Origin: Gelidibacter sediminis
Lineage (GTDB): Bacteria; Bacteroidota; Bacteroidia; Flavobacteriales; Flavobacteriaceae
Reading direction: 5' to 3'
Length of the DNA stretch: 64,000 nt
Assembly: GCF_004364975.1 (NCBI RefSeq)
Contig: NZ_SOBW01000007.1
Location: 1,054,001-1,118,000 of the forward strand
The position numbers were made by a program, and so were the translations under genes. The first letter of the stretch is position 1. The number at the start of each line of letters is the position of its first letter. The notes below the pieces were generated by a model. It searched no databases and had not been told where the DNA came from. It worked only from the letters and a program-made list of their open reading frames with translations. This document shows positions 8,889 to 16,535 of the stretch, piece by piece.

Positions 8889-9563
8889 ATGAAAATAGTA
8901 GTGATGATGATGACCCTTTTATTAGGGGTACAATCTATAGCCCAAGACGGTATAGAAAAAAATATTGGTGATTTTGATGAGCTTAAAGTTTATGATTTAA
9001 TCAATGTTACTTTGGTAAAATCTAATAAAAATAAAGCCATCATAACAGGAGACCACAAAAGTGATGTAGAGTTAATCAATAAAAATGGAATCTTAAAAAT
9101 TAAGATGCGTCTCGGCGAAAAGTTTGATGGAAATAAGACAAATGTCACCCTATATTGCAAGGACATTTCCGTTATTGATGTTAATGAAGGTGCCTATGTG
9201 AACTCTGAAGACACTTTTAAGCAACATAAAATGGAATTAAGGGCTCAAGAAGGTGGTATTATAAAACTCCACTTAAAAGTAGCGGAAATTGAAGTTAAGG
9301 CTGTCACAGGTGGTGAGGTTAAGGTATCAGGGAAGGCTGACAGACAAGATATTTCTATTAACACTGGCGGAATTTTTTCTGGTAAGGACTTAAAGAGTGA
9401 AACGAGTTATGTAACCATAAGAGCTGCTGGAGAGGCACATATCAATGCTTCAAAATTGGCAGATGTTAAAATTAGGGCAGGTGGCGATGTATTTATTTAC
9501 GGAAATCCTGAGAAAGTAAATGAGAGTAAAGTATTGGGTGGACGTATTAAACTTATGGATTAA
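8889..9563 (+). CDS. Exported DUF2807 (head GIN domain) protein
   Basis: This 224-residue protein has an N-terminal signal peptide (residues 1-19, ending SIAQ) followed by a DUF2807 'auto-transporter adhesin head GIN' beta-solenoid. Repeated short strands end in Gly/Ala turns (GGIIKLHLKVAEIEVKAVTG, GEVKVSGKADRQDISINTGG, GEAHINASKLADVKIRAGGD). The N-terminal FDELKVYDLINVTLVK block is typical of this family. It is probably periplasmic or surface-exposed; its function in Bacteroidota is unknown. It stands alone between the YbjQ-like gene and the LysE-type gene. Confidence 0.8.
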   Translation: MKIVVMMMTLLLGVQSIAQDGIEKNIGDFDELKVYDLINVTLVKSNKNKAIITGDHKSDVELINKNGILKIKMRLGEKFDGNKTNVTLYCKDISVIDVNEGAYVNSEDTFKQHKMELRAQEGGIIKLHLKVAEIEVKAVTGGEVKVSGKADRQDISINTGGIFSGKDLKSETSYVTIRAAGEAHINASKLADVKIRAGGDVFIYGNPEKVNESKVLGGRIKLMD

Positions 9564-9684
9564 AGAACTTTCTTTTTTTTAGTTGCTTGATACTGAGTAA
9601 ACACATGTTATTGATCAGGTTTTAGAAAACCTTGAAGCTACTTAAAAGTGAAATTTTTATGTAGCTTTGTTGAAACCACGTTTT

Positions 9685-10371
9685 ATGTTTGACGACATTT
9701 TATCGGCAATTCCGTTTGGATTTATATTGGCTTTTACCATTGGGCCAGTATTTTTCGTGCTTTTGGAAACGGGTGCAACAAAAGGGTTTAAAAGTGCCTT
9801 AATCTTCGATTTGGGTGTGATGCTGGCCGATGTATTATTTATTATCGTGGCCTTCTTCAGTACTAATAAATTACTCGATAAAATTAAGGATGATCCTAAC
9901 TTTCTTGTGTTTGGAGGGGTTATTTTAGTGGTTTATGGTATAATCAGCTTCACAAAAACTTCAAAATCCTTTCGGTCTATAGTCAGGGAATACCATAAAG
10001 TAGAGCTTCAAAAAAATTATGGAAAGCTCTTTCTGAAAGGATTTTTATTAAACTTCATTAATATTGGTGTGTTAGTAGGATGGGTAGGGTTTATTATCAT
10101 TGCCAATTCATTTACAGAAACCAAGGGCGGGGTTATTGTTTTTTTGAGTACCATTTTGATCACGTATTTTATCATCGACATTTTTAAAATTTTGATTGCT
10201 AAAAAACTAAAGAATAAACTTACACCACGACTTATTTTTAAGACCAAAAAGATAATTGCTTTGGTCATTTTAGGCTTTGGTGTGTTACTGCTTTCTCAGG
10301 CATTCTTCCCAAAGGAAAAGGAATTGCTAAAGGATCGATTGGAACAAATCAACCCTTTTGAAACCGAATAA
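9685..10371 (+). CDS. LysE family translocator
   Basis: This is an inner-membrane protein of the LysE/RhtB amino acid exporter family, with about six hydrophobic helices over 228 residues. The N-terminal AIPFGFILAFTIGPVFFVLL contains the conserved GP motif of helix 1, followed by TGATKGFKSALIFDLGVMLAD. The frame opens at a TTG (9667), but the ATG at 9685 gives MFDDILSAIPFG, matching the usual family start, so 9685 is chosen. The exported compound cannot be inferred. The central loop is more basic than in classical LysE, as is common in flavobacterial members. Confidence 0.85.
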   Translation: MFDDILSAIPFGFILAFTIGPVFFVLLETGATKGFKSALIFDLGVMLADVLFIIVAFFSTNKLLDKIKDDPNFLVFGGVILVVYGIISFTKTSKSFRSIVREYHKVELQKNYGKLFLKGFLLNFINIGVLVGWVGFIIIANSFTETKGGVIVFLSTILITYFIIDIFKILIAKKLKNKLTPRLIFKTKKIIALVILGFGVLLLSQAFFPKEKELLKDRLEQINPFETE

Positions 10372-10428
10372 GTTCTAGGTATACGCAACCATTCGGAAAT
10401 ATTACCATCTTCTTAGAAACCTTACCTT

Positions 10429-10893
10429 ATGAAAAAAGTACTCTTTTTAGTAGTGGTTACATTTTTATGTTCTGCTTGTAGCTCTGATGATGATGCCTTG
10501 GAAACAGGCGATTATCTTATTTTCGGTCATTATTATGGCATGTGTGCCGGTGAAGATTGTGTAGAAATATTCAAGCTTACTGACACCAAACTCTACGAAG
10601 ATACCAATGATAATTATAGTTTGGAGAACTTAAAATTCCGTGAGATGGATCAAGCTACTTTTGAAAAAGTTAAAGATTTACTTACTGCATTACCTGAGGA
10701 ATTATTTACAGACGATACAACTACTTTTGGTTGTCCTGATTGTGCTGATGGTGGCGGATTGTACATTCAACGCTCTGTAAATGGCACGGTATGTACCTGG
10801 AATATTGATCAAATAAAAGAAAATGTTCCTGAATATCTTCATGATTTTATTGATGAAGTAAATGAAAAGATTGGACTGATCAACAATCCCTAG
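10429..10893 (+). CDS. Putative lipoprotein of unknown function
   Basis: This is a 154-residue predicted lipoprotein. Residues 1-16 are a hydrophobic signal and the lipobox LCSAC places the lipidated Cys at 17, followed by SSDDD; acidic residues after the Cys often favour surface export in Bacteroidota. The mature part is acidic and has cysteines in MCAGEDC, CPDCADGGG and a single C in GTVCTWN, which may form disulfides or bind metal. I do not recognise the family. It is isolated, 57 bp after the LysE gene, and is followed by the repeat region. Confidence 0.7.
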   Translation: MKKVLFLVVVTFLCSACSSDDDALETGDYLIFGHYYGMCAGEDCVEIFKLTDTKLYEDTNDNYSLENLKFREMDQATFEKVKDLLTALPEELFTDDTTTFGCPDCADGGGLYIQRSVNGTVCTWNIDQIKENVPEYLHDFIDEVNEKIGLINNP

Positions 10894-11285
10894 AGTGCAA
10901 AATAGCCCAATCCGTGTTACCAGCGTTTAAGATTAAAAATTAGGACCTGGTTTTTGTTGAAAAATATACCTGAGCTTTACACTAAATTATAACGGCCATA
11001 TATTTCCATTTAACAAACTATTAATGGCAGTATGTTGAATACCATTCGCAATAGGTATTAGTTCTTTGTTCTCAAAAACGAGGGGGTCTTGATTCGCCTT
11101 TATACATTTTGAACATTCATGTTGTAGAAGATACAGATTTACGTTAAAGTGAAACAATATTTTATTTTCTTTAAATGAACTAAGAATGTCATTTTTAAGA
11201 GGAGTTTATATATTATTACAATTAATCTATGTTTAATGTCGAGGGTCTTGATTCTTAAAGCTCAGTGATCTTGATGCTTCTCCAT
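10894..11285. other. Non-coding stretch upstream of the tRNA-Cys repeat array
   Basis: About 390 bp without an intact gene. It contains a start-less open frame on the minus strand (10987-11205, listed separately) and two copies of GGTCTTGATTC (11085-11095 and 11244-11254). An imperfect lead-in, GATGCTTCTCCAT, precedes the first repeat unit. I see no promoter, terminator or RNA gene that I can support. Confidence 0.5.
10987..11205 (-). pseudogene. Possible remnant of an unknown gene (open frame without start)
   Basis: Reading leftward, 72 codons are open from just after a stop at 11206-11208 to a TAA at 10987-10989, with no ATG, GTG or TTG at a sensible place. The translation looks protein-like rather than random: it contains HECSKCIKANQDPLVF with a CxxC pair, then ENKELIPIANGIQHTAINSL and a C-terminal LLNGNIWPL. 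An open run this long is uncommon in such AT-rich DNA. It may be the 3' end of a decayed gene. I do not recognise a family, and a chance frame cannot be excluded. Confidence 0.3.
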
Positions 11286-11978
11286 GCGTCCCGATAGCTA
11301 TTGGGAGAACCGCTGTAGAAGGTTTTAGGATCTTTAATTAATTTTTTATAAAAATTTTTAAAAAAAAACCCTCAACATCAGTTGAAGGTTTCTTGAGGCA
11401 TCAGCGTCCCGCTAGTTATCGGGAGAACCGCTGTAGAAGGTTTTAGGTGCTTTAATTAATTTTATATAAAAATTTTAAAAAAAACCCTCAACATCAGTTG
11501 AAGGTTTCTTGAGGCATCAGCGTCCCGCTAGTTATCGGGAGAACCGCTGTAGAAGGTTTTAGGATCTTTAATTAATTTTATATAAAAATTTTAAAAAAAA
11601 ACCCTCAACATCAGTTGAAGGTTTCTTGAGGCATCAGCGTCCCGCTAGTTATCGGGAGAACCGCTGTAGAAGGTTTTAGGTGCTTTAATTAATTTTATAT
11701 AAAAATTTTAAAAAAAACCCTCAACATCAGTTGAAGGTTTCTTGAGGCATCAGCGTCCCGCTAGTTATCGGGAGAACCGCTGTAGAAGGTTTTAGGATCT
11801 TTAATTAATTTTATATAAAAATTTTAAAAAAAAACCCTCAACATTAGTTGAAGGTTTCTTGAGGCATCAGCGTCCCGATAGTTATCGGGAGAACCGCTGT
11901 AGAAGGTTTTAGGTGCTTTAATTAATTTTATATAAAAATTTTAAAAAAAAACCCTCAACATTAGTTGAAGGTTTCTTG
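11286..11978 (-). repeat. Tandem array of six tRNA-Cys 3'-half / terminator units
   Basis: Six units with a period of 116-118 bp lie directly downstream of tRNA-Cys on its strand. Going away from the tRNA, each unit has three parts. First comes a copy of the tRNA 3' half, from the anticodon loop to the 3' end, with the T-loop replaced by an 18-nt palindrome. Next is the tRNA's intrinsic terminator hairpin, and last an AT-rich spacer. The tRNA-like parts are at 11286-11326 (truncated), 11395-11444, 11511-11560, 11628-11677, 11744-11793 and 11861-11910. Spacers alternate between a GGATC and a GGTGC version after TTTTA (plus-strand reading). The layout resembles the rtT repeats behind E. coli tyrT. 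Confidence 0.9.
11942..11973 (-). terminator. Intrinsic terminator of tRNA-Cys (first of six copies)
   Basis: On the minus strand, AACCTTCAAC, a TAAT loop and GTTGAGGGTT form a 10-bp stem with one G-U wobble, followed by a run of T. In plus-strand RNA the same position is a C-A mismatch, so the hairpin is built for leftward transcription from the tRNA. Five further copies recur once per repeat unit out to about 11368. Confidence 0.8.
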
Positions 11979-12049
11979 AGGCATCAAGCGGATTCGAACC
12001 GCTGTAGAAGGTTTTGCAGACCTCTGCCTAGCCACTCGGCCATGATGCC
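11979..12049 (-). tRNA. tRNA-Cys (anticodon GCA)
   Basis: Read on the minus strand from 12049, this 71-nt gene folds as a full cloverleaf. The acceptor GGCATCA pairs with TGATGCC, and a D arm contains GCC/GGC. The anticodon stem GAGGT/ACCTT encloses loop CTGCAAA with anticodon GCA. The T arm AGCGG/CCGCT has loop TTCGAAT. The discriminator base is U73, the key identity element of tRNA-Cys. CCA is not encoded. It lies 51 bp downstream of folB on the same strand and may be co-transcribed with it. Its 3' half is repeated six times in the adjacent array. Confidence 0.97.
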
Positions 12050-12100
12050 AAATTTGGAAGTGCAAATGTAAAAAAAATAAACGTGGTAAGCTATATAGAT

Positions 12101-12463
12101 CTATTTTTTTCGCTTTTCGCTCAATTTAATGGTCACTTTTTCCACATCGCCGCCAATGGGAGGATTCAATTTACTGACTGATACTGTAGCTTTGGTCACT
12201 AACTGATCTTCCTTGAAAATGCGGTTTAAAATGCGTTTTGCAACGGTTTCAAGCAAATAGGAAGGCACACGCATTTCTTCTTTTATAATTCTGTTCAGCA
12301 ATACGTAATCTACGGTATCACTCAATTTATCAGAGTTTGCTGAAGGTTGTAGGTTGGCTTTAATTTTCAAATCCACCCGATAGTCACTACCAATCTTGGT
12401 TTCTTCCTGTAAACAACCATGGTGCGCAAACACCCTTATGTTCTCAACTTTTATAACACCCAT
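12101..12463 (-). CDS. folB: Dihydroneopterin aldolase
   Basis: This is a folate biosynthesis enzyme that cleaves 7,8-dihydroneopterin to 6-hydroxymethyl-7,8-dihydropterin and glycolaldehyde. The 120-residue protein starts GVIKVENIRVFAHHGCLQEE, the family signature with the conserved HG dipeptide. It contains TVDYVLLNRIIKEEM and YLLETVAKRI with the active-site Glu, and ends with the strand VSVSKLNPPIGG, containing the usual KPxxP-like motif. The frame is open to a GTG at 12481, but the ATG at 12463 gives the canonical N-terminus. It is divergent from glnS and upstream of tRNA-Cys. Confidence 0.93.
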   Translation of the reverse strand: MGVIKVENIRVFAHHGCLQEETKIGSDYRVDLKIKANLQPSANSDKLSDTVDYVLLNRIIKEEMRVPSYLLETVAKRILNRIFKEDQLVTKATVSVSKLNPPIGGDVEKVTIKLSEKRKK

Positions 12464-12515
12464 AATTCCATTTATATGCACAAAAATAAGGCATTTATAG
12501 AACTAAAAAAATCCC

Positions 12516-12523
12516 TAATTTTG
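12516..12523 (+). promoter_or_regulatory. Candidate -7 promoter box (TAATTTTG) for glnS
   Basis: This exactly matches TAnnTTTG, about 60 bp upstream of the glnS start, in the short gap between the divergent folB and glnS genes. No convincing -33 element was found. Confidence 0.4.
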
Positions 12524-12583
12524 CATTAATATTCTCAATGCAGCAATACTTGCCTGCAAGAATAACAAACACGCAAGAATCCT

Positions 12584-14593
12584 ATGTCAGAAGAATCAAA
12601 ATCGCTCAATTTTTTGGAGCACATTATAGAAGAAGATTTAGCTAATGGAATGTCTAGAAATGACCTCAGGTTCAGGTTTCCCCCAGAACCTAATGGATAT
12701 TTACACATAGGACATACAAAAGCCATTGGTATTAGTTTTGGTTTGGGTGAAAAGTACAATGCTCCTGTTAATTTGCGTTTTGATGACACCAATCCGGCAA
12801 AGGAGGAGCAGGAATATGTTGATGCCATTAAGGAAGATATAGCCTGGTTGGGCTATACTTGGGCGGATGAGTTGTATTCTTCAGATTATTTTCAGCAGTT
12901 GTATGATTGGGCTGTTCAAATGATTAAAGAAGGGAAGGCTTATGTTGATTCGCAATCATCTGAAGCTATGGCTGAACAAAAAGGAACACCAACCCAACCA
13001 GGTGTAGACGGACCCTTCAGAAATAGAAGTGTTGAGGAAAATCTTGCCTTGTTCGAAAAAATGAAAAATGGCGAATGTGAAGAAGGTTCGCATGTGCTTC
13101 GTGCGAAAATTGATATGAAGCATACCAATATGCTTATGCGTGATCCGATTATGTATCGTGTGTTGAAAAAGCACCATCACAGAACGGGCAACGATTGGTG
13201 TATTTATCCAATGTATGATTGGACCCATGGCGAAAGTGATTATTTAGAAGGGATATCTCACAGTTTGTGTTCGCTCGAATTTAAGCCTCACAGAGAGCTT
13301 TATGACTGGTTCTTGGATCAAGTGGTAGAATCAGATAATATTCGGCCTAAACAGCGCGAATTTGCCCGTTTAAACCTTAGTTATACCATTATGAGCAAAC
13401 GTAAGTTGCTAAAATTGGTTGAAGAGAAGATTGTATCGGGTTGGGATGATCCGCGTATGCCAACTATTTCTGGGTTGCGTCGTAGAGGTTATACACCAAA
13501 CGCTATCCGCAAATTTGTGGAAACTGTGGGTGTGGCCAAACGCGATAATGTTATTGATGTGGCCTTATTGGAGTTTTGCATCCGTGAAGATTTGAACAAA
13601 ACCGCACCTCGAGTGATGGCTGTTTTGGATCCGGTCAAATTGGTAATCACCAATTATCCTGAAGGTAAAGAGGAGTGGTTAGAAGCTGAAAACAATCAGG
13701 AAGATGAAAGCCAAGGTTTTAGAAAAGTGCCGTTTTCTAGAGAACTTTACATTGAAAGAGACGATTTTAAAGAAGAGGCAAGTAGTAAATATTTTAGATT
13801 AACCCTTGGCAAACAAGTGCGTTTAAAAAATGCTTATATCATTAAAGGTGAGAGCGTAGTTAAAGACGCTGACGGAACTATTACTGAAATTCATTGTACC
13901 TACACAGAGGATACGTCTATAAAAGTTAAGGGTACGTTGCATTGGGTGTCTATTAAACATGCTTTAAAAGCAGAGGTTAGAGAATATGATCGTTTGTTTA
14001 TGGACGCTTCGCCAGATGCCCATCCTGAAAAGGATTTTATGGAATTTCTCAATCCTGAATCCCTAAAAATTATCACCGCTTATGTAGAACCGAGTCTAAA
14101 AAACGCAAAAGTTGGAGACCGCTATCAATTTCAACGTCTGGGATACTTTAATGTAGACAAAGATTCAACAGCTGAAAAGTTAGTGTTTAATAAGACTGTT
14201 GGCTTACGTGATTCGTGGACTAAAGAAACTAAACAATCCAAAACCAATCATAAGAATGCCCAAGAACAATCCAAGCCAAAAAACAATCAACCACAACGAA
14301 AAGCTATTGATATTATTCAGCAATTAGGTAAAAAATACACCAATCTTCCTGAAGAAAAACAGTTAAAAACCAAAGCTGAGATACAAGAACTTGCCAAAAA
14401 CGTGAGTTATGAAGATTTGCGACCTTGGTTTAATACTGCTGCTAAAAAAGTAGGAACGCGTATTGCCACGATGATCACTTTAAGTGTATTGTTGGGGAAA
14501 GGTCTAGAACGTAATGAAGATATTGAGGCCTTTATCGCTTCAGCAATGGAGGATAAGAATGAAGCTTTGGTGGCTGAAGCACAAGCTATATAA
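12584..14593 (+). CDS. glnS: Glutamine--tRNA ligase with C-terminal extension
   Basis: This class I synthetase charges tRNA-Gln with glutamine. The HIGH motif is His41-Ile-Gly-His44 in PNGYLHIGHTKA, and the KMSKS-type loop is Met270-Ser-Lys-Arg-Lys in YTIMSKRKLL. The GlnRS-type block MYDWTHGESDYLEGISHSLC distinguishes it from GluRS. The catalytic and anticodon-binding parts end near residue 542. A Lys/Gln/Asn-rich linker (about 543-566) then leads to a helical domain of about 100 residues, giving 669 in total against about 555 for E. coli GlnRS. Bacteroidota GlnRS proteins are often annotated as YqeY-domain fusions; this extension occupies that place but I cannot confirm homology. A terminator follows. 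Confidence 0.95.
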   Translation: MSEESKSLNFLEHIIEEDLANGMSRNDLRFRFPPEPNGYLHIGHTKAIGISFGLGEKYNAPVNLRFDDTNPAKEEQEYVDAIKEDIAWLGYTWADELYSSDYFQQLYDWAVQMIKEGKAYVDSQSSEAMAEQKGTPTQPGVDGPFRNRSVEENLALFEKMKNGECEEGSHVLRAKIDMKHTNMLMRDPIMYRVLKKHHHRTGNDWCIYPMYDWTHGESDYLEGISHSLCSLEFKPHRELYDWFLDQVVESDNIRPKQREFARLNLSYTIMSKRKLLKLVEEKIVSGWDDPRMPTISGLRRRGYTPNAIRKFVETVGVAKRDNVIDVALLEFCIREDLNKTAPRVMAVLDPVKLVITNYPEGKEEWLEAENNQEDESQGFRKVPFSRELYIERDDFKEEASSKYFRLTLGKQVRLKNAYIIKGESVVKDADGTITEIHCTYTEDTSIKVKGTLHWVSIKHALKAEVREYDRLFMDASPDAHPEKDFMEFLNPESLKIITAYVEPSLKNAKVGDRYQFQRLGYFNVDKDSTAEKLVFNKTVGLRDSWTKETKQSKTNHKNAQEQSKPKNNQPQRKAIDIIQQLGKKYTNLPEEKQLKTKAEIQELAKNVSYEDLRPWFNTAAKKVGTRIATMITLSVLLGKGLERNEDIEAFIASAMEDKNEALVAEAQAI

Positions 14594-14632
14594 AAGCATT
14601 TCATATGAAATGGCTATCTCAAGATATAAATA

Positions 14633-14664
14633 AAAAAACCCTTCAGTTATGAAGGGCTTTTTTT
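14633..14664. terminator. Bidirectional terminator between glnS and the SPFH gene
   Basis: CCCTTCA and TGAAGGG form a 7-bp stem around GTTA, flanked by an A-run on the left and a T-run on the right. It can therefore terminate transcription from both converging genes. Confidence 0.8.
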
Positions 14665-14667
14665 TGA

Positions 14668-15606
14668 TTATTGATTTTTTGAGTCGTTCTCTTTCTTCTT
14701 GTTTTTAGCTTCTTTCATGGCCTCGCCAATTTGGTTACTGGCTGTAAAACTAGCTACCATATTGTTCAACATATCACTACCTGCTTGAGGCGAATTTGGT
14801 AATAATATCAAGTTACTATTTACGTGTTCTCCAATAGATTGTAACGTATCATAATGTTGTGTGACCACAATTAATGCAGAGGCCTCTTGAGAATTGATTC
14901 CTACTTTATTTAGTACTTCTACTGATTCTTCCAAACCGCGTGCAATTTCACGACGCTGATCAGCAATACCTTGTCCTTGTAAACGCTTGCTTTCAGCTTC
15001 TGCTTTAGCTCGCTCAACAATTAGAATACGTGCAGCATCACCTTCAAACTGGGCAGCAATCTTTTCGCGCTCAGAGGCATTAATTCTGTTCATGGCTGCT
15101 TTTACCTGTGCATCAGGATCAATATCTGTAACTAAAGTTTTAATAATATCGTAACCGTAATCTGACATAGCGTCATTCAACTCTGTTTTAACGGCTATGG
15201 CAATATCATCTTTCTTCACAAATACATCATCTAATTTCATCTTCGGAACTTCAGCACGTACCACATCAAACACATAACTTGTTATTTGATCATGCGCATA
15301 ATCCAATTTGTAAAAGGCGTCATATACTTTTTGCGAAATTACCATAAATTGAACTGATATTTTTAAGCGTACAAACACATCATCTAAAGTTTTGGTTTCT
15401 ACAATAACATCCAATTGTTGAATTTTAAGACTCATTCTTCCCGCTACACGATCAATTATTGGAATTTTCATTTGTAAACCTGAATGCCGAATACTTTGAA
15501 ATTTTCCAAAACGCTCAATAATTGCGGCAGATTGTTGTTTTACCGTAAAAAATGAAGAAATAATGATGATAAAAAGAATGACGGCAGTAATGGCAATAGT
15601 TATCAT
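14668..15606 (-). CDS. SPFH domain (stomatin/prohibitin-like) protein
   Basis: This is an inner-membrane protein of the stomatin/prohibitin/flotillin/HflK superfamily, which scaffolds membrane microdomains. One N-terminal membrane helix (residues about 2-22) is followed by the SPFH domain (about 25-190: QQSAAIIERFGKFQSIRHSG, then DVFVRLKISVQF) and a charged coiled-coil (about 175-235) rich in Ala, Glu, Lys and Arg. The hydrophobic C-terminal part includes LIVVTQHYDTLQSIGEH, and the tail is Lys-rich. Among bacterial members it looks closest to the YbbK/QmcA type and to plant HIR proteins. No NfeD partner gene is adjacent. It is transcribed alone and converges on glnS. Confidence 0.88.
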   Translation of the reverse strand: MITIAITAVILFIIIISSFFTVKQQSAAIIERFGKFQSIRHSGLQMKIPIIDRVAGRMSLKIQQLDVIVETKTLDDVFVRLKISVQFMVISQKVYDAFYKLDYAHDQITSYVFDVVRAEVPKMKLDDVFVKKDDIAIAVKTELNDAMSDYGYDIIKTLVTDIDPDAQVKAAMNRINASEREKIAAQFEGDAARILIVERAKAEAESKRLQGQGIADQRREIARGLEESVEVLNKVGINSQEASALIVVTQHYDTLQSIGEHVNSNLILLPNSPQAGSDMLNNMVASFTASNQIGEAMKEAKNKKKENDSKNQ

Positions 15607-15774
15607 AAGGTGGTTTTTAAAAGGTTAGAAAATGAAAAATACTAATTTAAAACTTAATACAGTTGAAACCTGAATTTTCTTCAAATTGGGTACTATGATA
15701 TTAATTGTTTTTCAGTGAATTAAGGAATTTATTAAAAAAAATATCGAAATTTACACGATAAAATCACTTATTCT

Positions 15775-16452
15775 ATGAAATTCAATCTCGTTATTCTATT
15801 AGTCGCACTAAGTATTGCTTCTGTTACAGAAAGTCAGGCACAAAAAACCGTAAGAACAAGAAATACCCTTGGTGTATATGGTGGTTTAACACAATTTGAT
15901 ATTAAAACGGATAATTTTATAACCAAACCGGGACAAGGCTGGATGGTTGGACTTACGGCAGGGGTAGACCTGCCTCATAAATGGTATACCGTGAGTTATA
16001 ACATACAATTGGCAGAGAATACTGTTGGAATTATGGCCAAACCTACATTGACAAGTCCGTCAGAAGAAATTGATTTTACGATGTTAACAGCACAAGTCGC
16101 TTTTTTGGTGCATGTAAAAGTTATTCAGGAATACATAACAATTGATTTAGGTCCGATGATACAATATACGGGCGACTTAGAAGTTAAAAAGGACAGTCAG
16201 AAGGATTATATTATTGAAAATTACAACCGGGTCTCCGCTAAAGATCTTTACAAAATTTCTCCTTTTAATGTGAATGGTGCCATCGGTATTTCGGCGGGTT
16301 TTCCATCATTTAAGTTACGAGGCCAATATATTTACGGGTTTACCAATATTTTAAATCAGTTAAACGATGAAACGTATGTAGGCGAAACCAATAAGAGCAA
16401 ATTTAAAGGTAATCAGAGCATGTTTGCTGTAACTGCCATAATCACTTTTTAA
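15775..16452 (+). CDS. PorT-family outer-membrane beta-barrel protein
   Basis: This 225-residue protein has a signal peptide (residues 1-22, cleavage after SQA) and alternating amphipathic strands ending in an aromatic C-terminal residue (AVTAIITF), typical of small outer-membrane barrels. The pattern NTLGVYGGLTQFDI, then GWMVGLTAGVDL and the YNIQLAE strand fits the 'PorT / outer membrane beta-barrel' family. True PorT proteins work in type IX secretion, but the domain is widespread and this copy need not be part of that machine. It is a single gene after a 168 bp gap, converging on gltX. Confidence 0.7.
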   Translation: MKFNLVILLVALSIASVTESQAQKTVRTRNTLGVYGGLTQFDIKTDNFITKPGQGWMVGLTAGVDLPHKWYTVSYNIQLAENTVGIMAKPTLTSPSEEIDFTMLTAQVAFLVHVKVIQEYITIDLGPMIQYTGDLEVKKDSQKDYIIENYNRVSAKDLYKISPFNVNGAIGISAGFPSFKLRGQYIYGFTNILNQLNDETYVGETNKSKFKGNQSMFAVTAIITF

Positions 16453-16480
16453 TCCAATAATAAGCCCAAGTTAAATATAG

Positions 16481-16517
16481 AAAAGGCTTAGTTTGAATCT
16501 TTCAAACTAAGCCTTTT
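16481..16517. terminator. Perfect 17-bp hairpin between converging PorT-like gene and gltX
   Basis: AAAAGGCTTAGTTTGAA and its exact complement flank a 3-nt loop. The stem begins with four A and ends with four T, so it can act as a terminator in both directions between two converging genes. Confidence 0.7.
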
Positions 16518-16535
16518 CAGCATAGTATGTAATGA

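Noticed and set aside
9635-9667. Inverted repeat AAGCTAC / GTAGCTT before the LysE gene
   Set aside because: The arms are only 7 bp with an AT-rich loop; no stable structure or U-run.
11286-11978. CRISPR array
   Set aside because: Units are contiguous near-identical blocks of about 117 bp with no unique spacers, and they derive from the neighbouring tRNA and its terminator.
11286-12049. Integrated mobile element at tRNA-Cys
   Set aside because: No integrase, relaxase or phage gene is near; the tRNA-like copies are in a tight array rather than flanking a cargo region. An old, lost element remains possible.
12535-13228. Minus-strand open frames over the glnS start
   Set aside because: They overlap a clearly conserved synthetase gene and have no family features.
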